Shown here piece by piece: positions 6,027 through 13,967 of a DNA stretch of 18,710 nucleotides. Positions within the stretch are counted from its first letter, which is position 1; every line of letters begins with the position of its first letter. A model generated the notes under the pieces. It was not told the DNA's origin. It saw only the letters and a list, made by a program, of their open reading frames with translations, and searched no databases. This DNA comes from DASZXJ01 sp035545895 (lineage in GTDB: Bacteria > Planctomycetota > Phycisphaerae > Tepidisphaerales > Tepidisphaeraceae), in NCBI GenBank assembly GCA_035545895.1, contig DASZXJ010000038.1, positions 1 through 18,710 on the forward strand, read 5' to 3'. A program made the translations under genes and the position numbers.

Positions 6027-7157
6027 TCACTTTGTCGCTTTTTCATCCTGCTGAAAAAGCTCGCGTCCCGCTTCGCGAACCCGCGAGGATGGATCGGTTT
6101 CCGTCAGCTTTTTCAATTGCTCCTGAACGGCCGATACCTGAAGTTTTCGGGCACCGAGCATCGTATTAATCAGGATTCTTTGCTCCTCCTGATCGCTCAG
6201 GTTGCGGAATTTCGGGTTTTTCGGGTCGCTTTCGCGATCGTAATACTGAAGCTGGGCCAGTTCCTTACGGTCCAGTAACTTGAGGATCGTGTCAGCCACT
6301 TCGGTCTGATTCAGCTCGGCCAGTGAGAGCGTTGCGCTCCAGACCAGCTCGGATTCGCGTGGATCGGAATTGCGCATGGCAAGGTTCAGCGCTTCGATCA
6401 CCGGCTGGTTGCTGGAATCGGAAAGAGGTCCCAAAACCGTGGCAGCCGCGATGCGAACGTCCAAATCCTCTTTCGGATCCTTCAGTTTTTCGATGATTTT
6501 GGGAATGATCGCGCTGGTTTCATCCTGCCCCGCCAGGTAAACCGTCGCCAGCACCGCGGCCTTGCGCGTCGCCAGCTCGGGGGCATCGGCATATTTCAAC
6601 AACGTCGCGACGACCTGATTACGAGATTCAATGGCTTGTGGCGAATTCAGTGCCGGCTGGGCAGGGTTTTTCTGCCATGTTCGACCCAGCGCCAGCAAGA
6701 TGAAATGCTGAACCTCCCCCTCAGCGGCCTGCGTGTGGTTATCGACGATGTCAATCAACTGGCTGGCCAGGGCGATTCGCTCGGCTTCGGTCATGCCCTC
6801 GGAGGCTTTCATCTTATCGACGAGGGTTTTGGCATCGAGATATCGCTGCTTGGAAGCCGGGCCAACGAGATAATTGCTCGTGCGTTCCCCGCCCGGCGCT
6901 TTCAAACGCGCGACGGCTTCCTCAAGCGTCGGCTCGCGTCCTGCAAGCAGGCCAATGAGAAACATTACCCCCACCGCTGCCGCAACGATCAATAGTGGGA
7001 TCAGAAACAGCCGAACGATCAGCTTGACCGAAGGCGGTTCGATCAGGTCAGGCGTATTCGCCTCCGCTCGCGGCCCAGTCGCCCGCACCTGCGAAGGCAT
7101 GGGAAGCTCATCCATCCACGAATTCTTATAGCCGACCCCCGCGAAGTCAATTTTCAC
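6027..7157 (-). CDS. Membrane-anchored HEAT-repeat protein, first gene of the bc operon
   Basis: About 376 residues with one strong membrane helix (roughly 46-73, LIVRLFLIPLLIVAAAVGVM core). Positive charges precede it, so the large C-terminal part is predicted periplasmic. That part is alpha-helical and made of HEAT-like repeats, for example ELATRKAAVLATVYLAG, LDVRIAAATVLGPLSD and SSRVREAGRELF, suiting protein-protein contacts. No catalytic motif is seen. The start is uncertain: GTG 7157 follows a GGGGGG stretch and begins VKIDFAGVGYKNSW; ATG 7115 (MDELPMPSQ) is a good alternative. The frame is open to 7238 but those extra codons look non-coding. It heads the operon, 66 nt before the ferredoxin-Rieske gene, and may be an accessory or assembly subunit. 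Function is inferred from context only. Confidence 0.75.
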   Translation of the reverse strand: MKIDFAGVGYKNSWMDELPMPSQVRATGPRAEANTPDLIEPPSVKLIVRLFLIPLLIVAAAVGVMFLIGLLAGREPTLEEAVARLKAPGGERTSNYLVGPASKQRYLDAKTLVDKMKASEGMTEAERIALASQLIDIVDNHTQAAEGEVQHFILLALGRTWQKNPAQPALNSPQAIESRNQVVATLLKYADAPELATRKAAVLATVYLAGQDETSAIIPKIIEKLKDPKEDLDVRIAAATVLGPLSDSSNQPVIEALNLAMRNSDPRESELVWSATLSLAELNQTEVADTILKLLDRKELAQLQYYDRESDPKNPKFRNLSDQEEQRILINTMLGARKLQVSAVQEQLKKLTETDPSSRVREAGRELFQQDEKATK

Positions 7158-7407
7158 GATCCCCCCGCTGCGCTGCCAGCCGCAATGCAGGTGAATGCAG
7201 CGACTTTCAACGTAGGAGGGTACGGTGGGATATCGCATCGTTCGCCCAGCGAAGGCGGGCGGGGGTTGGCGGGGAAACGGGGATTAAATGGTCAATGGCC
7301 AAGTCCCAATGACCAACAAAATCCCAATGACCATAACCTGAATGACGAATCAGCGACCCGCGGCTCCTTTGTTGCGCCATGCGGACTCATTCCGCGCAAC
7401 TCCAATT

Positions 7408-7449
7408 CCAAAATCCGCAATCCGCAATCCGAAATCCAAAATCCAAAAT
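7408..7449. repeat. Heptanucleotide tandem array (CCRNAAT, six units)
   Basis: Six perfectly phased 7-nt units: CCAAAAT three times, CCGCAAT twice and CCGAAAT once. Related on the opposite strand to the array at 4808-4842. It resembles the short tandemly repeated heptanucleotides known from cyanobacteria in form, though not necessarily in origin. Confidence 0.85.
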
Positions 7450-7455
7450 ACTCCG

Positions 7456-7487
7456 CCCCGGGGCTAAAGCCCCGGGCTTTGCCCGGG
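7456..7487. repeat. REP-like GC-rich double palindrome
   Basis: Two overlapping hairpins share the central CCCGGG. The first pairs CCCGGGGCT with AGCCCCGGG around AA; the second pairs CCCGGGC with GCCCGGG around TTT. The two are mutually exclusive folds. GGGGCTAAA in its left arm recurs in the inverted repeat at 16126-16188. Confidence 0.75.
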
Positions 7488-7575
7488 GACCGATCAACTG
7501 GAGATGAATTTCGGTCCACAATTCAAGTCCCACGGTCTTTCAACCGTTCTCTCTTTTTCCCCCTTCATTTTCTTA

Positions 7576-7602
7576 ATCTGTGTCATCTGTGAAATCTGTG
7601 GA
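7576..7602. repeat. Nonanucleotide tandem array (ATCTGTGNN, three units)
   Basis: Three consecutive 9-nt units beginning ATCTGTG, differing only in the last two bases (TC, AA, GA). No coding role is apparent. Confidence 0.8.
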
Positions 7603-7743
7603 TAAAAATTTCGTTTCTCTAGGCTCTCAGAAACTGCACAAAAGTGCGCGCTATGTGACGAGTCGGACGCGCTAATTTGTCGACAAAATGCGCTGAATCT
7701 TCGCGCATCTGCGCGTTCCCGCAGTGACAATCCACCGTGTAAA

Positions 7744-7764
7744 GCCGCCGATGGTATCGGCGGC
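7744..7764. repeat. Perfect 9-bp hairpin GCCGCCGAT-GGT-ATCGGCGGC
   Basis: Perfect arms 7744-7752 and 7756-7764 around GGT, followed by CAAAATT. On the plus strand a short T-poor tail makes it a poor terminator. A diverged relative of its right half lies at 17422-17442. Confidence 0.65.
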
Positions 7765-7780
7765 AAAATTGGAAGAGTGG

Positions 7781-7844
7781 ATCCACGAATGGACACGAAT
7801 TTTCACGAATAAGAGAGCAAAACAATTCGTGTTCATTCGTGGAT
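7781..7844. repeat. Decamer array folded into a 21-bp inverted repeat
   Basis: CACGAAT occurs at 7784, 7794 and 7804, a strict 10-nt period. Its complement ATTCGTG occurs at 7825 and 7835, also 10 apart. The arms 7781-7801 and 7824-7844 match at 20 of 21 positions around a 22-nt loop. Lying 41 nt beyond the DUF2207 stop, the stem could stop transcription or protect the 3' end, but there is no clear U-tract. Confidence 0.8.
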
Positions 7845-7884
7845 GAAATCTCTCGTAACCAACAACTGACGAATGGCAATGCCC

Positions 7885-9639
7885 TCACCACGATCCGCCC
7901 CCGCCGCCGCCAAAACCGCCGCCGCTGAAGCCGCCGCCGGACGAGAATCCGCTGAATCCTCCGCCGGCGCCGGAGCTGCTGCTGGTTTTTGGAGGCGTGC
8001 TGGTGAAGGTTTTCTGCATGGTGCGCATGCCGCCGCCCAGGTCGTTGGTAAACAGGATGGGGTTGAACGGATAGCCGCCGGACGAGACATACCAGTTGGG
8101 CGCTGGAATCGTCAAACCGCGAAATGCCTCAGCCCACTGGTCGGCCACGCCGAGCACCATTGCATAGGACAGCAATCTTCCGAAGATCGTCGGATCTTTC
8201 ATCGACATTTCCCTGATGCGATCCTTTTCGACCATCTTCACGAATCGTTGAAATGACTGGCATTCGATCAGTTTTCGAGTGCCCAGCGCGGTTTTGGCGG
8301 GCATGGCGCGGGCGATGCTGACGAATACCACTCCGGCCAGCAATACGCCGATGCCATAGGCAACCATTCCCATGTCCTTCAGGAAGTTGGCAAGGAAAAA
8401 ACCTCCGACAAGCATGAGGATGCCAAGGAAAGTCCAGGCCGTGCGAACCGTCTGCGGATTGCTTTTGAACAGATTCCGATCGACCAGCCGGCCGTACACG
8501 TCGCGCTTCATGTCGGGAATGTTTTGATAAAAGCGCTCCTTCAGGCTGGACAATCGAACGGTGCTCAATGTGCCAAAAATGCCGGAAATGAATCGGTCTT
8601 CATGCGCAAGCAGCGGCGCTTTTTCCGCCGGCGGCGGATTTGTGCGCGTGAAGATGTAATCCTTGTCTGACAGGAACAGCAGCTTTTTACCTTCGATTTG
8701 TTCAATGGTGAGATATCCTCGCGCGGCGAGGTCGATCAGGGTGGCGACGATGTCGGGCGTGTCGCAGGATTCGTCAATGAGCGTGCCGACCTCGGCAGGC
8801 GTAAGATCTTTTGGCGGTTCAAATTCCACGCCGACGGCTTGCGTACCAGCGCCTTCGTCGCGCCCGGTGGCGCTCCAGCGCCAGTAGGCAATGGCCAGCG
8901 CGATCGCGGGGAAACCCACCAGGGGCCACCAGTCGAAGATGAACCAAAGCAGTTCCTGCGCGGCGCCGGGCTTTTTGACGACCCCGCCGGGCAAGCCCGC
9001 GAGCATGGTCATGCCCGAACCGGCCGGCAAAACACCTGCAGCGCTGTACGTGATTTCCTGGCCATTAAGCACGATCTCTCCGCGCTCGGTGGAACCGGGC
9101 GGGCCGACAAAGCAGGCGGTTTTCACCTGGGCGGCGATCACACCGTCGGGAAGAGTAAGCGTCGCGCGGGCCTTCTGAATCTGATACGGCCACTGGTCGC
9201 CGGTGGCGTTCCAATAGACTTCCGGCGATTCGCCAAAGAAATTGACGGCGCGGCGAACTGTATAATTGATTCGGTAAACGTGCTCGCCGGTGAGCGTAAC
9301 ATCGGCGTCGCCGATCTTGAGGTTGATGTCCCGCCCCATGCTGCTTTGCGAGTAATGCAGCGAGCGACCATTTTCATCGGTGATCGACTTTAGACGAAAC
9401 TCGACGCTGTACCGATTTTTATATCGCTCGTAACGAACGGGAATGATTCGGTAAATTCCATGTCGAGGCGATTCAAATTCCACGGTGATCGATTCGGTGA
9501 CATCCAGCGACGCGTCAGGCAGCAACCTGATGCGCGCGTCAAAATCCCGGATGTAATCGGCATGGACGGAGGGAAGGGCAACAAGCAATACGAACAGGGC
9601 AGCCCATATCGCAATGCCTCTGTGAATGAAGTGCGGCAT
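7885..9639 (-). CDS. DUF2207-type membrane protein (YciQ-like)
   Basis: Membrane protein of 584 residues. A signal peptide (1-27, ending SVHA before DY) precedes an extracytoplasmic beta-rich DUF2207 domain (about 28-225) containing the typical ITVEF...GIYRIIPVRY and YRINYTVRRAVNFF stretches. Membrane helices lie near 229-254, 400-419 and 425-443, with a cytoplasmic winged-helix-like segment between (about 280-395: PAEVGTLIDESCDTPDIVATLIDLAARGYL). The tail (551-584) is Gly/Ser-rich and ends GGGGGGSW. Molecular function of the family is not established. ATG 9639 is chosen because it gives the signal peptide; the frame stays open to 10053 only as a shadow of lemA. A TATACT box 6 nt upstream suggests a leaderless message. 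It is divergent from lemA, a recurrent partner of such proteins. Confidence 0.85.
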   Translation of the reverse strand: MPHFIHRGIAIWAALFVLLVALPSVHADYIRDFDARIRLLPDASLDVTESITVEFESPRHGIYRIIPVRYERYKNRYSVEFRLKSITDENGRSLHYSQSSMGRDINLKIGDADVTLTGEHVYRINYTVRRAVNFFGESPEVYWNATGDQWPYQIQKARATLTLPDGVIAAQVKTACFVGPPGSTERGEIVLNGQEITYSAAGVLPAGSGMTMLAGLPGGVVKKPGAAQELLWFIFDWWPLVGFPAIALAIAYWRWSATGRDEGAGTQAVGVEFEPPKDLTPAEVGTLIDESCDTPDIVATLIDLAARGYLTIEQIEGKKLLFLSDKDYIFTRTNPPPAEKAPLLAHEDRFISGIFGTLSTVRLSSLKERFYQNIPDMKRDVYGRLVDRNLFKSNPQTVRTAWTFLGILMLVGGFFLANFLKDMGMVAYGIGVLLAGVVFVSIARAMPAKTALGTRKLIECQSFQRFVKMVEKDRIREMSMKDPTIFGRLLSYAMVLGVADQWAEAFRGLTIPAPNWYVSSGGYPFNPILFTNDLGGGMRTMQKTFTSTPPKTSSSSGAGGGFSGFSSGGGFSGGGFGGGGGGSW

Positions 9640-9645
9640 GTGCGA

Positions 9646-9651
9646 AGTATA
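9646..9651 (-). promoter_or_regulatory. Probable -10 box of the DUF2207 gene
   Basis: TATACT on the minus strand is one base from the TATAAT consensus and lies 6 nt before the ATG at 9639. No Shine-Dalgarno precedes that ATG. No consensus -35 is present at 16-18 bp. Together with the same spacing at the MerR gene this suggests leaderless transcription. Confidence 0.45.
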
Positions 9652-9750
9652 CCAAATTGCAGCAAGGCATTTGATTCTAATGTTGGACATTTCCTGTAAC
9701 ATCATGATGGCCATGCAAATGGTAAGGTAAATCCGATTGGCTGATTCATC

Positions 9751-9756
9751 GGAAGG
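9751..9756 (+). promoter_or_regulatory. Strong ribosome binding site deciding the lemA start
   Basis: GGAAGG, followed by AAAG, lies 7 nt before ATG 9764. This selects the ATG over an in-frame TTG at 9737. Confidence 0.8.
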
Positions 9757-9763
9757 AAAGACC

Positions 9764-10315
9764 ATGTGGACAGGCATTGCGGTGATCGCTGCGATCGTGG
9801 TGATATTGCTCGTGGCCGGTTTCAATCGGCTGGTGCGGCTGCGGCAGAACGTGCGCGAAAGCTGGTCGGCCATCGATACGGAACTCAAGCGGCGATACGA
9901 CCTGATTCCCAATCTGGTGGAAGCGGTGAAGGGATATGCGTCCCACGAGAAATCGACGCTGGAGGAAGTGGTGGCGGCAAGAAATTCGGCGGCGGCGAAC
10001 GAAGGGTCGCCATTGAAACAGGTCGGGACGGAAAACAATCTGACCCAATCCATCGGCCGGCTGTTTGCGATTGCCGAAAGCTATCCGCAGCTCAAGGCCA
10101 GCGAATCATTTCAGCAGCTTCAATCGCAGCTTGCAGACACAGAGACGCGCATCAGCCAGGCACGGCGGTTTTACAATGCGAACGTCCGCGAGATGAATAC
10201 AGCCGTGATGACGTTTCCGTCATCGTTGCTGTCGCGGATGTTTGGATTTGGGATGGAAGAATATTTCGAGATTCAGGATCCGACGCAGCGCGAGGTGACT
10301 CAGGTGAAGTTGTAG
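9764..10315 (+). CDS. lemA: LemA family protein
   Basis: A 183-residue membrane-anchored helical protein. One N-terminal helix (about 4-20, GIAVIAAIVVILLVAGF) is followed by the LemA signature NVRESWSAIDTELKRRYDLIPNLVEAVKGYA (residues 29-59, quoted in part: RRYDLIPNLVE). Later family blocks are LKASESFQQLQSQLADTE, ISQARRFYNANVREMN and a C-terminal FPSSLLSRMFGF stretch. Length fits the family. The LemA fold is a helical bundle, and its biochemical role remains unclear; homologues are often encoded next to DUF2207, TPM-domain or protease genes in envelope contexts. Here it is divergent from a DUF2207 gene across 124 bp, which supports a shared envelope function. Confidence 0.93.
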   Translation: MWTGIAVIAAIVVILLVAGFNRLVRLRQNVRESWSAIDTELKRRYDLIPNLVEAVKGYASHEKSTLEEVVAARNSAAANEGSPLKQVGTENNLTQSIGRLFAIAESYPQLKASESFQQLQSQLADTETRISQARRFYNANVREMNTAVMTFPSSLLSRMFGFGMEEYFEIQDPTQREVTQVKL

Positions 10316-10330
10316 ACTGAGTGGGGGAGC

Positions 10331-10346
10331 ACGCCGCGAGCGGCGT
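10331..10346. terminator. Hairpin between convergent lemA and efflux operon
   Basis: ACGCCG, loop CGAG, CGGCGT: a strong 6-bp GC stem (7 bp if the loop is tightened) in the 50-bp gap between two convergent genes. No U-tract follows on either strand, so intrinsic termination is only plausible. Confidence 0.4.
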
Positions 10347-10365
10347 CGCCAAACAAGGGACGCGT

Positions 10366-11799
10366 TTACTTCGAGGTTTCGGCGACCTGGTTTTGTTCAT
10401 CCTGAGAACCCCATCCACCGCCCAGCGCTTTATATAGTGAGACGAGGTTGGTGGCGATCGTGCGATCACTTTGCGCCAGCGCATCTTCAGTGCCCAATAG
10501 CGATCGCTGGGCATTGAGGACGTTGAGGAAATCCGTATTCCCCGCACGATAAAGCTGAGTGGAGATGATGACCGCCTGGCGGTTGGCATCGACGGCAGCC
10601 GCGAGCGAGCGGCGATGCTCCTGCTCCTTTTCGTAGGAAATCAGGGAGTTTTCCACGTCCTGGAGCGCGACGAGAATCGTGTTTTGATATCCAATCAGCG
10701 CTTCCTGCGCGGCGGCATTGCGCAGTTCGATATTGCCGCGGATGCGCCCGGCGTCGAAAATATTCCACGACACACCCGGCCCGATCGACCAGGTCGCGCG
10801 ATTGCGATCGAGCAGACCATTGAGGCTGTTGTTGGACGTGCCGACCGAACCGGTGAGCGAAAATCTTGGGAACAAGTCAGACGTTGCCACGCCGATGGAC
10901 GCGGTGGCGGCATGAAGGTTGGATTCAGCGCGACGGATGTCCGGCCGGCGACGGAGCAGATCCGACGGCAATCCCACCGGCACTTGCGCCGGAGGCAGCG
11001 GAATGGGCGCCGGTTCGTTCAATTCCTTCAGCAGTGTTGCCGGTTCGAGACCGAGCAGCACACTGAGACTGTAAATGGTCTGGCGAACAGCGGCTTCGAG
11101 AGATGGGATTTGCGATTCGGTGGAAGCGACGCTGGCGTCGGCGTTGGCGGTGTCGAGCGCGCTGACAAAGCCGGCAATTCGGCGCTGGCGCGTCAGATCG
11201 GCGCTGCTGCGCTGGTCGGCCAGGTTGCGACGAGCGATGTCGATTTCATGCTGGAAGCTGCGAAGATCGATGTAATTGAGCGCCACTTCGGCAATCAGGC
11301 TGATGAGAACATCGTTACGATCTTCGATGGTGGATTGGAGATCGGCATCAGCGGCTTCGATGCTGCGGCGCGTGCCGCCAAAGACATCGATTTCCCATGA
11401 TGCATCCAGACCGGCGGTGAACAAATCGCGCGGACCAGTGTTGCCCACACCGCTGCGGCGATAGCTGCCGCTCGCATCCGCCGATGGCCACAAAGCCGAG
11501 CCGACAACCTGTCGGCTGGCGCGCGCCTGGCGAATGCGCGCCTCGGCCTGGCGAAGGCTCAGGTTCGACTTCACCGCGCGGGTGACCAGGTTATTGAGCA
11601 TAGGATCATTGAAAACCGTCCACCATTCAACCAGATTGACCGGCTCGCTGGTGGCGACGCTCTGCTGAGTCGTGGGCGCGGTAGTGGGAGGCACCCATCC
11701 GGCCGGCATGGCGGTTTGAGGCGCGTGATAGTTCGGTCCGACAGTGCAACCTGCCAGCAAAGCCAATATGAAAACCCCGGCGCCCCGCGTAGTCCGCAT
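10366..11799 (-). CDS. Outer-membrane efflux lipoprotein (NodT/OprM family)
   Basis: TolC-like outer-membrane channel completing the tripartite pump, 477 residues. The N-terminus is a lipoprotein signal with lipobox LAGC and lipidated Cys18, then the family start TVGPNYHAPQ. Two OEP repeats are visible: WWTVFNDPMLNNLVTRAVKSN to SWEIDVFGGTRRSIEAA and EVALNYIDLRSFQ in the first; PVGLPSDLLRRRPDIRRAE, ATSDLFPRFSLTGSVG and NIFDAGRIRGNIELR in the second, with the long helical region near the end. ATG 11799 is chosen for the signal peptide and an AAGGA upstream; the frame is open to 12021 only as a shadow of the permease gene. It starts 17 nt after the permease stop. The outer-membrane lipoprotein implies a diderm envelope. 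Confidence 0.93.
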   Translation of the reverse strand: MRTTRGAGVFILALLAGCTVGPNYHAPQTAMPAGWVPPTTAPTTQQSVATSEPVNLVEWWTVFNDPMLNNLVTRAVKSNLSLRQAEARIRQARASRQVVGSALWPSADASGSYRRSGVGNTGPRDLFTAGLDASWEIDVFGGTRRSIEAADADLQSTIEDRNDVLISLIAEVALNYIDLRSFQHEIDIARRNLADQRSSADLTRQRRIAGFVSALDTANADASVASTESQIPSLEAAVRQTIYSLSVLLGLEPATLLKELNEPAPIPLPPAQVPVGLPSDLLRRRPDIRRAESNLHAATASIGVATSDLFPRFSLTGSVGTSNNSLNGLLDRNRATWSIGPGVSWNIFDAGRIRGNIELRNAAAQEALIGYQNTILVALQDVENSLISYEKEQEHRRSLAAAVDANRQAVIISTQLYRAGNTDFLNVLNAQRSLLGTEDALAQSDRTIATNLVSLYKALGGGWGSQDEQNQVAETSK

Positions 11800-11816
11800 G
11801 TTCGATCGTTCCTTTC

Positions 11817-13190
11817 TTACTCGTAACGCAATGCTTCGATGGGATCGAGCCTTGAGGCCTTCCATGCCGGGTAAAATCCAAAGATCACACCCACCGATGC
11901 CGCCACCACCACTGAAATCACGATTGCAGTGATCGAAGTTTCCGTGGGAATTCCATACTGGCGGAGAAATATTGAAATTCCCCGGCCGATGCTGATGCCG
12001 ATCAATCCGCCGGTGAGACAAAGCACCAGCGCTTCGATCAGGAACTGCTGCAAGATATCCATACCCCGCGCTCCGACAGCCATGCGCAAACCAATTTCAC
12101 GTGTGCGCTCGGTAACGGAGACGAGCATGATGTTCATAATCCCCACCCCGCCGACAACCAGAGAAATCGAAGCGACAAACAGCAGAAGCTGTGTCATTCG
12201 ATCGTTGATCTGAATCAGCGTCTGGTTGAATTCGGTCATGTCGCGCAGGTTGAAATCATCATCTTCGCCTGGTGCGATGCGGTGCCGCTGTCGGAGAAGT
12301 TGCGTGATCTGGCGCATCGCAAGCTGCATTTCGCCGTTGCGGGCGGATGCGATGATCTGGTTGATGTTGGTAAATCGCACGGGCAGCGGCGTGTCTGCCT
12401 GCTGGGTGGCATTGGGGGCAGGATAAAGCGTGCTGGTGTTTTGGGGGTAAAGAGAATTCAGGGAATTGATGCCGGAAGAACCGCCGGACGAATCGGGTGC
12501 GATTGCCACGCCACCCCCCCCGCCGCCGCTGTTGGAGACGCGATATTTGATGGTTGTCCACGGGGCAAGAATCACATCGTCCTGATCCTGGCCGGTCATG
12601 TTGGCGCCCTTTTTACGAAGCACGCCGACCACTTTGAATGAAACCGCCTTGATGCGAATTTCCTTGCCCACCGGGGAAACATCATCGAACAACTGAGTGA
12701 CGATGGTTTGACCCAGCACACACACCTTGCTGCCGTTGCGGACATCGCGATCGGTGAACATTTCGCCTTCGGCCATGTCGTTCCAATCGCGCACGTCAAG
12801 GAAGGCTGGAGTCGTGCCGGTGATCTGGTTGGGCACCCAGTTTTTGTTGCCGTAAACAACCTGGCCATTGGAGCGCGTGAGCGGCGCTGCGGCAAGAACG
12901 GCCGGACATTCCTTTGCGATCGCATCGCAATCATCCGGAGTGAGCGTAAGATTGCTGCCCATGCCGAAACTGATTCCGCCGCTGGCTGCCTGGCCGGGGA
13001 AGACCATCAGCGTATTGGCGCCCATGTTGGCGATGGTCCGCTGAATGGAGGCGCTGGTGCCCTGCCCGATTTCCATCATCGCGATGACGGCGGCCACGCC
13101 GATGATGATGCCCAGCATCGTCAGAATCGCGCGCATGATATTGCGCCGCAGCGCCCGCAGAGCGATCTTGAGGGTCGTATGCACTTTCAT
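11817..13190 (-). CDS. MacB-type ABC transporter permease (FtsX/MacB_PCD)
   Basis: Inner-membrane mechanotransmission permease of a tripartite efflux pump, 457 residues. The first helix (about 21-41) is followed by a large periplasmic domain (42-328), then three helices (about 330-356, 383-407, 418-442), the MacB topology. Family motifs include LRALRRNIMRAILTMLGIIIG near the N-terminus, GGVGIMNIMLVSVTERTREIGLRMAVGAR and the C-terminal PAWKASRLDPIEALRYE. Unlike E. coli MacB, the ATPase is a separate gene. The periplasmic domain carries an extra low-complexity insertion (about 219-270) rich in Gly, Ser and Asn. It starts 3 nt after the ATPase stop, so translation is coupled. The substrate is unknown. 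Confidence 0.93.
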   Translation of the reverse strand: MKVHTTLKIALRALRRNIMRAILTMLGIIIGVAAVIAMMEIGQGTSASIQRTIANMGANTLMVFPGQAASGGISFGMGSNLTLTPDDCDAIAKECPAVLAAAPLTRSNGQVVYGNKNWVPNQITGTTPAFLDVRDWNDMAEGEMFTDRDVRNGSKVCVLGQTIVTQLFDDVSPVGKEIRIKAVSFKVVGVLRKKGANMTGQDQDDVILAPWTTIKYRVSNSGGGGGGVAIAPDSSGGSSGINSLNSLYPQNTSTLYPAPNATQQADTPLPVRFTNINQIIASARNGEMQLAMRQITQLLRQRHRIAPGEDDDFNLRDMTEFNQTLIQINDRMTQLLLFVASISLVVGGVGIMNIMLVSVTERTREIGLRMAVGARGMDILQQFLIEALVLCLTGGLIGISIGRGISIFLRQYGIPTETSITAIVISVVVAASVGVIFGFYPAWKASRLDPIEALRYE

Positions 13191-13193
13191 GGG

Positions 13194-13934
13194 TTATGCC
13201 TTTGCCCCCTCAACCGGATGCGTGATTGGTTCGCCCTTGATTCCGCCGGTGTATGCGCCCGATTCCATCAATCCATCGCGAATGCGAATCGCGCGATCGG
13301 CATGCTTGGCGACGTCCGGGTCGTGGGTCACGACGATCACGGTGATGCCATCGTCCTTGTTCAGCTTGCGAAACATGTCCAGGACTTCCTCGGCCACGCG
13401 CGAGTCGAGATTGCCTGTGGGTTCGTCGGCAAACAGCAAAGGCGGATTGTTGATCAGCGCGCGGGCGATGGCGACGCGCTGCTGCTGGCCGCCGGAAAGC
13501 TGCGACGGGAAATGATGGATGCGTTCTCCAAGACCAACGCGCCCGAGAATTTCAGCAGCACGCCTGCGGGCCTCGCGATCGCGCACGCCCTGGGCGGTAT
13601 AGGAAAGCGGCATGGACACCTGATCGACCGCGGTGGTTCGAGGAAGCAGGTTGAAACTTTGGAAAACGAAGCCGATTTTCTTATTGCGAACCATCGCTCG
13701 CGCATCGGAGCTGAGATACCCGACTTCCTCGCCATCGAGCCAATATTCGCCGGTGGTGGGCCGGTCGAGGCAACCCAGGATATTCATCAACGTGCTTTTA
13801 CCCGAACCCGACGCGCCCATGAGCGCGACGTATTCTCCACGCTCGACAGTGAGGGTAATTCCCTTGAGCACGGGCACATCCATCTCGCCGAGGTGATAGG
13901 TTTTGTAGACGTTTTTCAGGTCGATTAACGGCAT
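13194..13934 (-). CDS. MacB/LolD-type ABC transporter ATPase
   Basis: Cytoplasmic ATPase driving the pump, 246 residues. All motifs are intact: Walker A GASGSGKST (40-48), Q-loop in FVFQSFNLLPR (89-99), signature LSGGQQQR (146-153), Walker B LLFADEPTGNLD (166-177) and H-loop His204 in VVTHD. GQQQRVAIARAL and DEPTGNLD are typical of the MacB/LolD/FtsE branch. The C-terminal 20 residues are a short extension. AAGGA 8 nt before ATG 13934 supports the start. It lies 33 nt after the adaptor gene. Confidence 0.95.
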   Translation of the reverse strand: MPLIDLKNVYKTYHLGEMDVPVLKGITLTVERGEYVALMGASGSGKSTLMNILGCLDRPTTGEYWLDGEEVGYLSSDARAMVRNKKIGFVFQSFNLLPRTTAVDQVSMPLSYTAQGVRDREARRRAAEILGRVGLGERIHHFPSQLSGGQQQRVAIARALINNPPLLFADEPTGNLDSRVAEEVLDMFRKLNKDDGITVIVVTHDPDVAKHADRAIRIRDGLMESGAYTGGIKGEPITHPVEGAKA

Positions 13935-13967
13935 TACAAAATTCCTTGGCTGACACTCGCGAGCGAA

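Larger units (their letters stand above)
7158..7884. other. Gene-free, repeat-dense intergenic region
   Basis: About 730 bp between the 5' end of the bc operon and the 3' end of the DUF2207 gene. No credible coding frame or RNA gene is visible. It holds a 12-nt direct repeat TCCCAATGACCA (7304-7315 and 7322-7333), a heptamer array, GC-rich palindromes, a nonamer array, a 9-bp hairpin and a decamer array inside a 20/21 inverted repeat. The bc operon promoter must lie in its left part; TTGAAA (minus strand, about 7205-7210) is a possible -35 box without a good -10. Confidence 0.7.

Noticed and set aside
7158..7238. HEAT-repeat protein starting at 7238
   Set aside because: The extra N-terminal residues look non-coding; GTG 7157 or ATG 7115 is more plausible.
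7408..7844. Possible CRISPR array
   Set aside because: The units are 7-10 nt, directly adjacent with no unique spacers, and no cas gene is nearby.
7239..7884. Short open frames within the intergenic island
   Set aside because: They translate tandem repeats and palindromes, have no ribosome binding site and resemble no family.
9640..10053. Upstream in-frame extension of the DUF2207 gene
   Set aside because: It is antisense to lemA and lacks protein-like character, while ATG 9639 gives a clean signal peptide.
11800..12021. Upstream extension of the outer-membrane channel gene
   Set aside because: It overlaps the permease gene in another frame. ATG 11799 has an SD and starts a lipoprotein signal.
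12708..13928. Long plus-strand open frame (about 400 codons) opposite the ABC genes
   Set aside because: It is antisense to two genes with complete ABC motifs; its translation is His/Arg-rich with no recognisable domain.
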